Source: Phoronis australis
Taxonomy: Eukaryota; Phoronida; Phoronidae
Length of the DNA stretch: 45,591 bases
NCBI GenBank assembly: GCA_002633005.1
Contig: NMRA01000302.1
Coordinates: forward strand, 144,589 to 190,179
Direction: 5' to 3'
Positions 1 through 10,453 of this stretch are shown here, in pieces. The position numbers and the translations under genes are program-made. Under the pieces are notes generated by a model, which saw nothing but the letters and a program-made list of their open reading frames with translations, was not told the DNA's origin and did not search any database. Numbering within the stretch: the stretch's first letter is position 1; each line of letters opens with the position of its first letter.

Positions 1-196
1 GGACCTCCTGCAGCAATGGTGTAAATTTTAGGTGCTCGTATTGAAATAATAATTATATGTATTAAATTATTTTTATCATTATCATTATCATGATCATCAT
101 TGTCATCACCATCTTCATCTGAATAATTTATTGAAAACATTGGAGTGTGCATGCAAATGTTTTTCAAGTATCATCAAAAAATAAAGTCAATTATTA

Positions 197-233
<37 letters not shown>

Positions 234-418
234 GCTATTATTATTGTATTATTATCATTTATGTTACTGTTGTTATTATTATTAATTATTATCATTATTA
301 GTTTCATTAGTAATCAATATCCAATACTAACTCGAGTAGGGAAGCATTCTCTTTGAATCCCACCTCTTCCTAAAACCGCCACGATTCAGTCCCAGGTAGT
401 ACTTGTCTTTCATTTCAG
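1..418. repeat. Intron sequence with TCA- and ATT-type microsatellites
   Basis: This is the intron before the first visible EIF3I exon. Bases ~72-120 are rich in TCA/ATC trinucleotides. A pure (ATT)n tract covers 201-233, with interrupted ATT/TTA continuing to ~305. The acceptor CATTTCAG ends at 418. An open frame through the ATT tract encodes only poly-Ile/Leu and is not a gene. Confidence 0.85.
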
Positions 419-3400
419 GTAAAGAGATCGACGGTATTGAAGTAAAGACGGCAGTGCGAACATGTGGCTTCTCGTACTGTGGCAACACTGTCATGTTCAC
501 CACAGACAAAGCTATGGGCTACCAGTGTGAACTGAATATCTTGGATATCAGAGATGGTCGACAAATAAGTAAGTCGAACTTCACCATCAACTAGCTACTG
601 GATTGTCAAATGCATTTGGGTTAAAGTTAGTGCAGGACAAATTAGATTTAGCCGAAGTCCTAAATTGAAATAAATGGAGCTAACGGCGGTCAGTCTTCTC
701 ACTGGACTGTTCAGTGAACTCTTAATTGGTCAATGGTTTTATTGTGAATGTGTAATTGGAAATGTAAACTCGTTTTAAGTTAAAATATCTAAACGAAGGA
801 TCCTTCCAAAAACGGTTGTTTTCAAACATGGTCGTGGGCATGGGTTTTTAACATCCAGGGCATTTAAATCTCGAGTTAAAAAAAATGGCGCACGTTAAAC
901 AGAACACGACATACCAAGATCGGGTAAAGAGAAGTTTCTTGTGAACTGGGAGTTGGGCATTTTTCTGAACTTAATGCTGTGTATACAAGCAATCGGTATA
1001 AACTGACTTCAGTTGGATTAAAGAATCATTAGGTTCTTTAAAGTTCTCACCCTCCGCTGTAGCGTATTCATCCTAATTTTGCCTTTATTCAAACCATTCA
1101 ATATAAGAAACCCATGAGCCGTAAATGTTCTCGTTTCTACAGTGTGTCATTCATATTGTTGCATGACAAGTTACACTACCTGCCATGGGACACTCAAATA
1201 TCCCATGGGAGAAAGCAATGCTCCATGGCAGAGACTCCCTTTGTCCCATGGGGTGCGGGTTTTGATAATTACAGCTAATTAAAATATTATTTTGGGAAAT
1301 TTTACACGAACCATTACATAATCTTACTTAATGCACCAACTTTTATCTGAAATTTTTTGAGACTTGAGAAATCACATTTCATTTGGAAACGGTTTGTCAG
1401 TAGTTGTTCCAGTCCATATTAACCTGATGCATTTCACCATTGTGTTTGACCGTTCATCGCTACCCTCATGTTGTAGTGCTCGACGCTTAGGTTGATGCCA
1501 GTTGCAAAATGCGACCTCGTGACAAACTCAGGTACCCAAAAGTGACGTCGAAAAAATTCTGTTCTTGAAAAATTACTCCCACCACATTTAATCTCTAACT
1601 CAATTCCTCCTGCAGTCGAAAAACACAGATGATGGGTACACAGGAGGCATGTGTTTCATGGTCCGACTTGGCCTGGTTTTTGCTGAGCAATTCCAAGTTC
1701 CGTCTGTTTACTTATGTTGTAATTTAAGCACGTGTTTGATGGGTTCTGACCAGCTGACTGCTGAGGGTGGCAAATGCACTGATTTCACAAAATAAACAGA
1801 ACTATTGTGACTAAAAGTCTTGAATCTGAAAAAATGTTAGTGATTTAAAGTTTGCATATCACCACAAATTTTGAAGAGTATTTCGGGGGAATTATTGTCC
1901 AACTTTGGTACTGATTATGGCGACTTCATTATGACTTAGAATTTTTCCCAGGTCGCCAAACACAATCTGAAGCTGCACTGTTAAGCAGCAGGTTGCCAAA
2001 TCTACCGCTGTGTTTTTACAGCAGAACTTGTCTCACTGATCAGCTTTGCATCCTTCTATTTGTTTACCTACATCATGCTTTATGCACATGCTGTTTCCGC
2101 ACAAAACGACATGATTTATTTTTCTTTCCAGGAAACTCAGAACCACTACTCAGAATACCCGTTACTGATTCAAAAATTACAGCCTCGATGTGGGGTTCGT
2201 TGGATGAGTTTATTGTGACGGGACATGAAAATGGAATGCTTTGTCAATGGGATGTCAAGGTACCCCTTTTAAATTTTGGTAACCATGAACAAAGTTATGG
2301 TTACAGTTACTTATACGGTGTATGGTAACCATGATCATTTTGTTGATACGTTATAGCATTAATAATTTAGGTGTTTTGTTCAATTAACAGTCCAATGTTT
2401 ATGTAAAAGGATACTTAATCTAAACATTTTCATTGATGCAAACTGATTATTTGTGGTTGCAGTTGCGTTTTCGTCTCTGAAAATATGTCTTGTTTACATT
2501 ATGTTGTGTTATAATAATTCAGGTGGCTATAACTCAGATAATGTAGAAGGTGACTCCTTCCTATGGGTTCACCGTTTTCTTCTTCTTTTCGTGTCAGTCT
2601 GGTGACCGAGTAACACAGAAGACAGATGACCACTCAAACTCTGTCAACAATATTCAGGCGTCTAAAGATCTTACCATGTTCATCACCGCCTCAAAGGACC
2701 ACACAGCTAAGGTAGATGGATGGCAGTGACTGTGATAAACACTTCGTCTTTGATTACCATGAGTATTTCGCTAACCGTTTTACCGTGCTTTTAGGCCCAT
2801 GGGCTCATCTTCAAAATAACGCCTTTTTTCGCAGCCCTTTTTTAGCCAAGTGGTTTGTATGTTGGCACATGCACCTAAGTTTCGCTTATAAAAGCAGTTC
2901 ACACAGACGCAATGTGATATAGCAGGTTGTGAAATTAGATGTCATCGGCATTTCTGTAAGATGCAAATCGGAGGGGTGTAAGTTCCACGGTATGCTTCTC
3001 ATTTGTACCCTGGACCCTTCTCGTTAGTTGTGTTTTGTCTTACCCATATATCTTGGTCCAGTTTGATGCGACTTCTGTGACTTTTACTGAAGAAGGCGTT
3101 ATGTTGTTAGTGGCTAAACTCATGGTGACAGCCCACACTTCTTCTCTTTGGTAGTCTCTCAGTTGTGAGTCTTAATTTGAAGACAATCGTAACTATTGCT
3201 CCACATTTCAGCTTTTCGACGCCGCAACATTGGATCAGCACAAAACATACAAGACTGAACGTCCCGTAAATTCAGCTGCCATCTCGCCTCTTAAAGACCA
3301 CGTAAGTAAATAAAAGCCCATGAACCAAATAATTTGTTGTGTCTCCTGATAAAGCAGTTGCCAATTGAATGACTATCTTTTCACCCAATGGGATACTTTC

Positions 3401-6040
3401 TGATGGTTTGGAAATATTACAATGGCCAGAATCATAAATGCTCTGGCCTATCTGGTAATTTAATGTAGCATAAATACAATGGCGAGAGGTTTCATCTACG
3501 GTCAACAGTCAGTAACCCTCCAAGTACTACGAGGACCACCCTGTGACCTGTCTATCTTGATGGTGGCCTTATAATTTGGACAAGAATGTATTTTTCTTTT
3601 TGTTCTTGTCTTCTTGACCTGTAGAAAAGGGTTCATTAAGTTTACTGAGATAGATAGCCGTGTGAACTTTAGTTATCTAAACCGTGTGAACTTAAGTTGT
3701 CCAACTGTGTAGAGGGCGATTGGTGATGGTAATGCGTCTTATGCCAGAAATGTGTTTCAGCATTGTACTTGATTGAACTCCAGTGTTCCCTGGAAAATCA
3801 CGTATCCCGTGATTTCTGTAAATGTGATGAATATTATTTTTTTTCAGCGTAGCACACCAATTGATTGTAACTGTGGGAAGGAACATAAGATATCTTGTAG
3901 CAGTTCACAACTCAAATTTCAGCAATTCTTACAAAAAGTCCAAAAATATGTAATCGTAGTAGACAAGCCAAGGTATGCTGAGGCAGCCCGGCAGAAGGTA
4001 TTATCTATTCGGTTTGTCACGCAATCCCTTGAATTAATTGCAGAATAATGGCGAGTGAAGCACTTATCTAAATTATCCCGCTGCTATGCCAAGGGAAATA
4101 ATGTTCACGTTTATCCAAACAATGCTGAGTGCAATTGAGTTGAAGCCATTCGTTACCTACATCGAATACTGACACAAACTCTTACGTGTATCCGACTTGT
4201 TCCCAGCATCCTCATGTGACCTAAATTTCCGAAGACTTCTGATTAAAAATCCAGAATTTTCTGTGGCTTGTTACAAAGTTAGTGCATTTTCCACGGAAAG
4301 TGATATAGTTGTTATGTTTGCGTATCATACGGGTTTGTGTGTGATCCCGTTCTCATTGCAACCTCAACACTTCACTATGTGGGTATACCAGTATCAGGTC
4401 ACTTCATTGTCTTCCCTTCAGGTGGCGCACCATGTATTGCTGGGACATACTTTTAGTTCAATTGAACCTTCTTGTACAAAATCTGTTATTGCTCACTCAC
4501 TCTCACTCTGCACAGGTGTTACTGGGAGGTGGTCAGGAGGCTATGAGTGTCACCACGACATCCGCACGGATCGGAAAATTTGACGCTAGGTTCTTCCACC
4601 TCATCCTGGAAGAGGAGTTTGGTCGAGTCAAGGGTCATTTTGGTCCAATCAACAGTGTCGCTTTCCATCCAGACGGAAAGAGGTAACATGTTATTTTCAA
4701 CGTATGAATAAATATGGTAAAAATTCACCAATTTGGAACAGTGAATCTAATTATTTTGGTCAAGGTCAGAGCTTTTCCAAATTCTTGAAATAAAACAATA
4801 TTGACCATCCTAAATTCAAAAATCACCGAAAAGACGGCAAAGTTACTCATTATGTAGACTGGACACAAGTTGTCCGAAATTTTAGCAATATGGTGAATGA
4901 CAAAATCGCCCTTGCCCTAAATTCCAGAATCAAGAAAATTTTTGCAGTAATTTCCTTGTCCCAAAGTCTACAGACTGTCTCAAATTGGAGAATTTTTACC
5001 GTAAACCCTTTAATATAGCCTTGTATGAAGCTGTTCTGATATGCCAATTTGTGTGCATGGGTCTGTATGAACATACAGGGCAGTATATGGAAAACGTGGA
5101 GTGCAAGAACTTGTGAATAATTTACTGTTACATATATTTTTATTACAAGTACACCATGTACTCCGGAAAGGTTGTTAAGTTTCTTTTCATGAAAGCTGTA
5201 GTAAACTGGTATTAGTTAGATCCAAGTGGATTGGGATTTTACTCCAGTAAGGCAAAATTTGACTGACCTGAAGAGCCAAGTTCACAACAAACTGTGATAT
5301 CCACTACCACTAGGTGGTGCTAATGAATGAAGTTCCCTCTTTTTAAAAACATATGAAGTGCAGAAAGCATTACATCATAATGGTTGTGTCTGTGTGCTAA
5401 GAGTCCCAGGTGACTATCCAATTCATACATTCATTCAGGTGGGAGTGTGTCTCATTAGCACCACCTGTTGGCAGAGAGCTTCAGTGACATGTCATCACCA
5501 ACTCTTAGTTTCAAACAGGGCTTGGAATTTTCCTCTTTAAAGAGGATTTCTTCTTTTCTGGTTTTTATTTCCTTTTTCTTGATTCCCAGTTTACTTTTTT
5601 TCATCTCTTTTTATCATTACTTTGACTTTATTCATGCAAACACGTTTATTTCAGTTAAATCTTATGACACATAAAATATTTTTATCACACAATTTTGTGG
5701 AACGATAGATCACCTGGAATTGTTTCCTCTTTTCTGTCATTAGTCATCCCAAGCCCTGTCATTAGTCATCCCAAGCCCTGTCATTAGTCATCCCAAGCCC
5801 TGTCATTAGTCATCCCAAGCCCTGTCATTAGTCATCCCAAGCCCTGTCATTAGTCATCCCAAGCCCTGTCATTAGTCATCCCAAGCCCTGGTCTAATGAG
5901 TTCAAATATTTGTTGTGATCAAGTACAACTGGCTTTATCTGCTCTAAACATTTTTCAGCTTCAGCAGCGGCGGAGAGGATGGCTATGTCCGCGTTCACAC
6001 GTTTGACCCAAACTACTTCCAGTTCGAGTTTGAGTATTGA
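419..6040 (+). CDS. EIF3I: Eukaryotic translation initiation factor 3 subunit I (EIF3I/TRIP-1), 3' part of gene
   Basis: WD40 beta-propeller subunit of the eIF3 complex, which acts on the 40S ribosome in the cytoplasm. Six coding exons join in phase: 419-568, 2132-2259, 2598-2711, 3212-3301, 4516-4682 and 5959-6040, giving 242 complete residues plus a split Gly. This matches human residues ~83-325, so about the first quarter (propeller start) is off the left edge. Diagnostic stretches seen are [68 protein letters not shown] and SGGEDGYVR, ending in FEFEY then TGA. Every junction has GT donors and AG acceptors (for example GTAAGT after 568 and after 3301). An AATAAA at 6127-6132, 87 bases after the stop, is a likely polyadenylation signal. 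The last intron carries a 22-bp minisatellite and an inverted-repeat element. Identification is from remembered family sequence and is very secure. Confidence 0.97.
1183..1251. repeat. Cluster of four CCATGG palindromes in an EIF3I intron
   Basis: CCATGG occurs at 1183-1188, 1203-1208, 1223-1228 and 1246-1251, within variants of TCCCATGGGA. Spacings are 20, 20 and 23 bp. The rest of the 569-2131 intron shows no coding or repeat structure that I can name. Confidence 0.6.
4760..5010. repeat. Dispersed repeat with ~35-bp internal periodicity
   Basis: Within the last EIF3I intron, variants of CC(A/T)AAATTC… recur at intervals of about 30-45 bp. The 3' part matches 20270-20310 closely. See the partner copy at 20135-20345. 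Confidence 0.5.
5312..5466. repeat. Short inverted-repeat (MITE-like) element in the last EIF3I intron
   Basis: A perfect 15-bp inverted pair, AGGTGGTGCTAATGA at 5312-5326 and its reverse complement at 5452-5466, bounds a 155-bp segment without coding content. Similarity between the arms continues imperfectly outward. This looks like a non-autonomous DNA element, but no target-site duplication is clear. Confidence 0.55.
5735..5888. repeat. 22-bp minisatellite, seven perfect copies
   Basis: The unit TGTCATTAGTCATCCCAAGCCC repeats head to tail seven times (7 x 22 = 154 bp) with no mismatch. It lies in the last EIF3I intron, ending 70 bp before the final exon. There are no spacers, so it is not CRISPR-like. 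Confidence 0.95.
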
Positions 6041-6126
6041 TGACGACAACTGTCTAGAGCATGGGAGGTTTTTTTCTTATTCAACTCGTGAGCATTGTTG
6101 CTATGTATAAAAAGTGGAAGTCTGAC

Positions 6127-6132
6127 AATAAA
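6127..6132 (+). terminator. AATAAA polyadenylation signal of EIF3I
   Basis: AATAAA lies 87 bases after the EIF3I stop, the usual distance for a short 3' UTR. It is an assignment from motif and position only. Confidence 0.6.
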
Positions 6133-6204
6133 TAATTTTATTGATAAATAGATTACAGATTGTTTATCATTTTTGAGGTCAACAGTCAACAAGAAAGCTA
6201 TACA

Positions 6205-6362
6205 CCAGGGCCCAGTTGCATAAAAGTTATACGCCGTATAGCAACAATGACGTTGCATAATCACGCGTCATGTTGTTATTGTTGAACAATGCACCTGACG
6301 TCATGCAACAATCAAACTTATCCAGTGGATAACTTTTGAAGCTTTATGCAACTCAGCCCTGG
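6205..6362. mobile_element. 158-bp MITE with CCAGGGCCCAGTTGCATAA-type termini
   Basis: The left end 6205-6230 starts CCAGGGCCCAGTTGCATAAA and runs into AGTTAT. The right end 6329-6362 is the reverse complement (starting CCAGGGCTGAGTTGCATAAA when read inward), with a few substitutions and a small insertion. The interior is also partly palindromic (TTGCATAA and TGACGTCATGCAAC segments). It has no coding capacity. This is the structure of a non-autonomous DNA transposon just downstream of EIF3I. Confidence 0.7.
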
Positions 6363-8228
6363 GGTACTGTTTCATGAAACTATTTTAGTTTTAACTTTGA
6401 CCGGAATTATTTTTTACAGTGCTGTCAAGTTCCATCATGTGACATTGCGCTTGTTGAACTCCAAATTTTTATTACTACGTGTTTGCAGTGGATGTAATTT
6501 GACTCAGAAGGTAGAGTTGGTGTGATTTTGATAAAGATTGTCACTATACAAATAAAAAACAGTCAGCCTTTATAAAGCCTGTCATATCCAGTGCACTTTG
6601 AGAAGTTCCACAAACCAAATTTTTAATCCAGGATTTGTTAGTACATGGTTTGCATATGGGTGGGTCCATTTTCAGTAATTCCATGTACGTAAGTGAGCCA
6701 ATAACAAGTTAGAGTGAATGATTGACTGAAACAACACATTTACTGCTTGTCAATCTGCATGGAATGGTTGGCACGAAACCTGAATCTGTTACAGGGAGCA
6801 CTAGATTGTCTTTCAGTGGTAAATAATAATTTGTAGCTTCAGTAAAAAGTACAGATTCACTTAATAAGAGTGCTACAAAGAGCATTGCAACATAACAAAG
6901 CAGTAATCGGCAATGAATTTTTAAACGTTTTGAGAAGGTGGAAGGCATTTTTCACAGACTCTAACAAGTGTATAACAATGATTCTTTAAAAAATACAATC
7001 GCAAAAACTGCATTCCTAAACAATAGAATATGCATGGAGTGGTTCAGTAGTGAGAATGTCAAACATTTAAATTTTAACAATTTCACCCGGGTCTATAGCG
7101 ATTGAAACTGAAGTGTGTTGGACAACATTAGGCATTTACATTTAGCCACCAGACAACTTTGGAAATGGTAAGTTGCATCGTTGGTTGCCTTTAAACCTTG
7201 AATAATCCGTGGATTGAATTCATTTTTCATCTCTTGGCAAAACCAAACGGAAATTGTCAGAAACGATTCAAATTGACTTATCATTAAATTTAATTGTGGC
7301 TCTTTCAATATTTTTATGGATTTAGGAATACAGTTGACATGTACGCTCTGCAGAACAGCTGAATGAGTAGGCACTCTACCCGATTTGTCAGAGGCGTATC
7401 ACTGCGACTATGTACGTCCCTCATTTGTGCTAACAAGTTCACCACCAGCACGCAGCAGGTTTCCACTTTGTCTCACTGGCCTTCGACAAGTGGTGTTACC
7501 GTGGTGTTGTCTTATTTCCTTTTGTCCGGTGTTTTGCCCGATACTTTTCGGCTGGAGTCCTTTCTCTTGTCCTTGTTCACAGCTAGTGGTGTTTTGGTCG
7601 AGAACCGTGGTGGCGGACCTGGGACAGCAATAGAGTTCTCACAAACACTAATACAAAATATGTGAAGTAACATCATACTGCAAAGTGTTCTTTTTGTCGT
7701 CTCAATTATACGGCAAGATTAACATCGAAAGTCTGCCGGTGTGTGCTTAGTGTGCTAAAAACAAATACGGTAAGGTTTATTATGTATTGGCTCTTAGCAG
7801 CTGGAATGCAAATGAATCACTCGTGAAAACCATGTTCAGAGCAAAGAGCTCGCAATTTTTAATTAGCGGGCAACCTGCAAACCTTTCCCGACAGGTACTG
7901 TCGGTTAAAACAGTACGATGACTCGCATACAGTATAAGACGAAGTATTTGGACAAAATACCGTATCCCCGTCATGACGACTAACTCTTTAAAAAGCAAAA
8001 GTGACCGGCAATAACTATTTGGGCGTTCTAATTCTAATAACTATTTGGGCGTTCTAATTCTAATAACTATTTGGGCGTTCTAATTCTAATAACAGAATAG
8101 GGAAACTACTCTGACGAGGAATTTTGACTTCTGCTCAGCTGTCATGACAAGGCATTCTGGGTAATTTTGTTTGAGTAATAGTTATGGTGTGTACTCACAG
8201 TGGGTCGAATACACCTAAACAGCAAGAT
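6363..8228. other. Intergenic region between EIF3I and the C8orf74-like gene
   Basis: There is no gene I can support. It contains a perfect 26-bp triplet repeat (8012-8089) and a GC-richer block at about 7363-7640. The minus strand of that block has a short Pro/Lys/Ser-rich open stretch (see findings). Small open frames elsewhere look random. Confidence 0.5.
8012..8089. repeat. 26-bp tandem repeat, three perfect copies
   Basis: The unit contains ATTTGGGCGTTCTAATTC and repeats at 8012, 8038 and 8064 without mismatch (78 bp). It is non-coding. Confidence 0.93.
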
Positions 8229-8234
8229 TTTATT
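8229..8234 (-). terminator. Candidate AATAAA of the C8orf74-like gene
   Basis: TTTATT on the plus strand (AATAAA on the minus) lies 35 bases beyond the stop codon at 8269. It is plausible as the polyadenylation signal. Confidence 0.45.
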
Positions 8235-8268
8235 TTTTTAAGATGAAATTGAACTTATCTGAAGGTCT

Positions 8269-9880
8269 TTATAGTGCAAAATCATACGGTGGACTTTTAT
8301 CTGAGTTATAGAGTGTAGGATATATGTGGGCACGGTTGTATCCAGCCTGCCTACCTAGTTCAGTAGGCCTTGGTAGTGAGACCATGTCTAGCTTGATGTC
8401 TAGCTCATCTCTTGTGTCGTCTATGATAGCATTCAAGTCATCGGTGACTGACGAGACGTGCTTGTCTAATACTTGTTTCATGATCTTGATGAATTCCTGT
8501 TTTAAGACATAAAATATAGGGGTTAATAGTAACAATCTCACCATTTTTGTCAAAATTTATTGCAAAAGTCATCCTTTTTTGTTTTTAAGAGCTTTTAACA
8601 TCATTGTGAAAGTCAATTAACATAAATTATAGTAGTTTGTTTTAATCATTCACGGAATTTATCCACCATTAGCAAAGTGCTCATTACGAAAGATTGTGCA
8701 AAACTGAATACTTCTCTATCTATCTGCCTGTCAGGCCCCTCTTCCTCAACAGATGTCTCCACCAGTTGGTCAATGGTTTCCTTCTTGGACTGCAATCTCT
8801 CCTCTACAGCCACCATCTTTTCTCCCTCCCTCTGCTCTATCTCCTTATACTTCTGATGGTATTCCCAGATGTGGTTTGGCGTGGCTGAACTAAGTTTCTC
8901 CGGAGGTACACATAGGTGAATGTCTAACTCTGTGTGCGGACTGAACACTTCTCGATCTTGGGTCATCACAAACTGGTATAGCTTAAAGTGTTTCATGTAT
9001 GTCATAAAAAAGTACTCGGTGAGCATCTTGAGATTGGCTTCTCCAAATATGGTGGCGTACTGTGCGACTTTGTCTCTGTAAATTCTTATAGCTTCTGGTA
9101 AAGTAACACCTACAAACAGCAACACGAATTTACAAAAATAAAAAATCATTGGCAAAAAAATGACTATATGAAATAACAAATGGGAAGTATGTTTTAAACA
9201 ACAATGATTGTCTAAATGCTGACAATAAAATTTTTGCCACATTTAAGTGCCAAGTAGATCACAATATTTCATAATCTTAAGAAAATTAACATCAGTCACC
9301 AAAGGCCATTTAAAATCTGTTGACTTATACATCCATAAAGCGGCAAGTTAGTGGATGTGAGTCGAGATTTTTGGCTGGTAAGTCATGTGTTGTAAGTAGG
9401 GCATGAGTCGGTGAACAGAGTTTATAGCTGGGGAGCACTTGAACAGTACATGTTCATAAGTGAAGTATTAAGAATAAGTCTGCAAGCCATGTTGTTCAGG
9501 GATACTACATGGGCGGCCCAGCATTGAAAAAAGTGGGGGCTATAACCCCCCAGACCCCTATGGTGTGCCCCCCCCCCCTTTCGTGAACAATTGAAAAAGA
9601 CTCCTTAAATTTACACTATTACACACTACACTCATGGATGGAATGGAATGGACTGCTTCTTGTCAAGTTTTATTACTATCTGCCAACCTTGTGTTTCCAG
9701 TTGTATTTCAGCAGCCACTTGCAAAGCAGAGCACACTTGATTCCAGGGAAATCCTTTGTTTGATGCAAAAACTAAAATATCGTAGTAATAGTCCAACAAC
9801 ACACTCTGTCTCATCTCGCTGCCTTCATCGATTTCGCTCCAATTGAGAAATTTCTGCAGCTTCCGTCTCCCTTCACCTTT
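8269..9880 (-). CDS. C8orf74-like protein (three 3' exons; N-terminus not found)
   Basis: Three exons on the minus strand: 9880-9688, 9109-8667 and 8496-8269. The first two join in phase (CAA G | GT GTT) to read ETQ-G-VTLPEAI. The middle-to-last junction is less sure because its donor (ATG|GTGGAT) is weak. If that donor is unused, the protein stops at 8646. Without the first exon(s) about 287 residues are visible. Features resembling human C8orf74 as I remember it are RRKLQKFLNW, RQSVLLDYYYD, a GFPW motif, TLPEAIRIYRDK and a KHFKLYQFV segment. A charged helical stretch with coiled-coil character follows (EQREGEKMVAVEERLQSKK). Human C8orf74 is about 294 residues and has no defined function, so none is assigned here. 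The polypyrimidine-AG acceptor at 9881-9882 shows that at least one exon lies upstream, probably before 12 kb; I could not place it. Confidence 0.72.
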
Positions 9881-10437
9881 CTGTGAAAAGAAAAAGAGTA
9901 ATTGGTGTTGTGTGTAATAAGAGATACATGTAGATTGATTGGTTGCAAATTTCATTGAAAAAAAGCATTAGAGTATATACATGCAAAGGCATATATGGAT
10001 GACACCAAAAATTCTAGTATCTTACTTATCCTGTAGTCCTCAAGTGAAGTACAAAATAAGATTAAATAAATTACACTTTTACAAACAATAACAGTTGACA
10101 AAATGAAGTAAAGTTGAAGAACTACATTTCAGTATTGGAGATGGATAAAGATTGGCTGCCAAAAGTGGTCAAATGTGGATCTAGTTTACTATAGCTTTCA
10201 TAGGTATTTTTACAACGACCATGATGGGTTTTACGATGCTGAAAGTTCATGGAGAACAAGAAATTATGCGATAGTTAACTGGTCTGAGATTTGCATGAGT
10301 TCGGGAAGTCTGGCTTTAAGAAAAACAGTGTTTACATATGACTCATTGTGGAAGGTAGCAAATGTACTCGTTGACAGACTGGAAAAGATCAATGGCTCAT
10401 CATGCAATCTCACTATTTAGCCTGTATGCTTGAAGGG

Positions 10438-10453
10438 GATATGACGTCATATC
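10438..10453. promoter_or_regulatory. 16-bp perfect palindrome with a full CRE (TGACGTCA)
   Basis: GATATGACGTCATATC is self-complementary over 16 bases and centres on the 8-base CREB/ATF site TGACGTCA (10442-10449). It lies upstream of the visible C8orf74-like exons. The regulatory role is inferred from the motif only. Confidence 0.4.

Noticed and set aside
147-356. Open frame encoding a poly-Ile/Leu hydrophobic peptide
   Set aside because: It is a direct product of the ATT microsatellite inside an intron, with no gene context.
5735-5888. Possible CRISPR-like array
   Set aside because: Copies are directly adjacent with no spacers, and the locus is an animal intron.
8101-8170. Similarity to ~31985-32055 (ACTACTCT…GAATTTGA…AGCTGT)
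   Set aside because: Only scattered short matches; too weak by eye to claim a repeat pair without an alignment score.
10175-10420. 81-codon plus-strand frame rich in Tyr/Asn
   Set aside because: There is no family resemblance or splice sites at sensible places, and it lies in AT-rich intergenic sequence.
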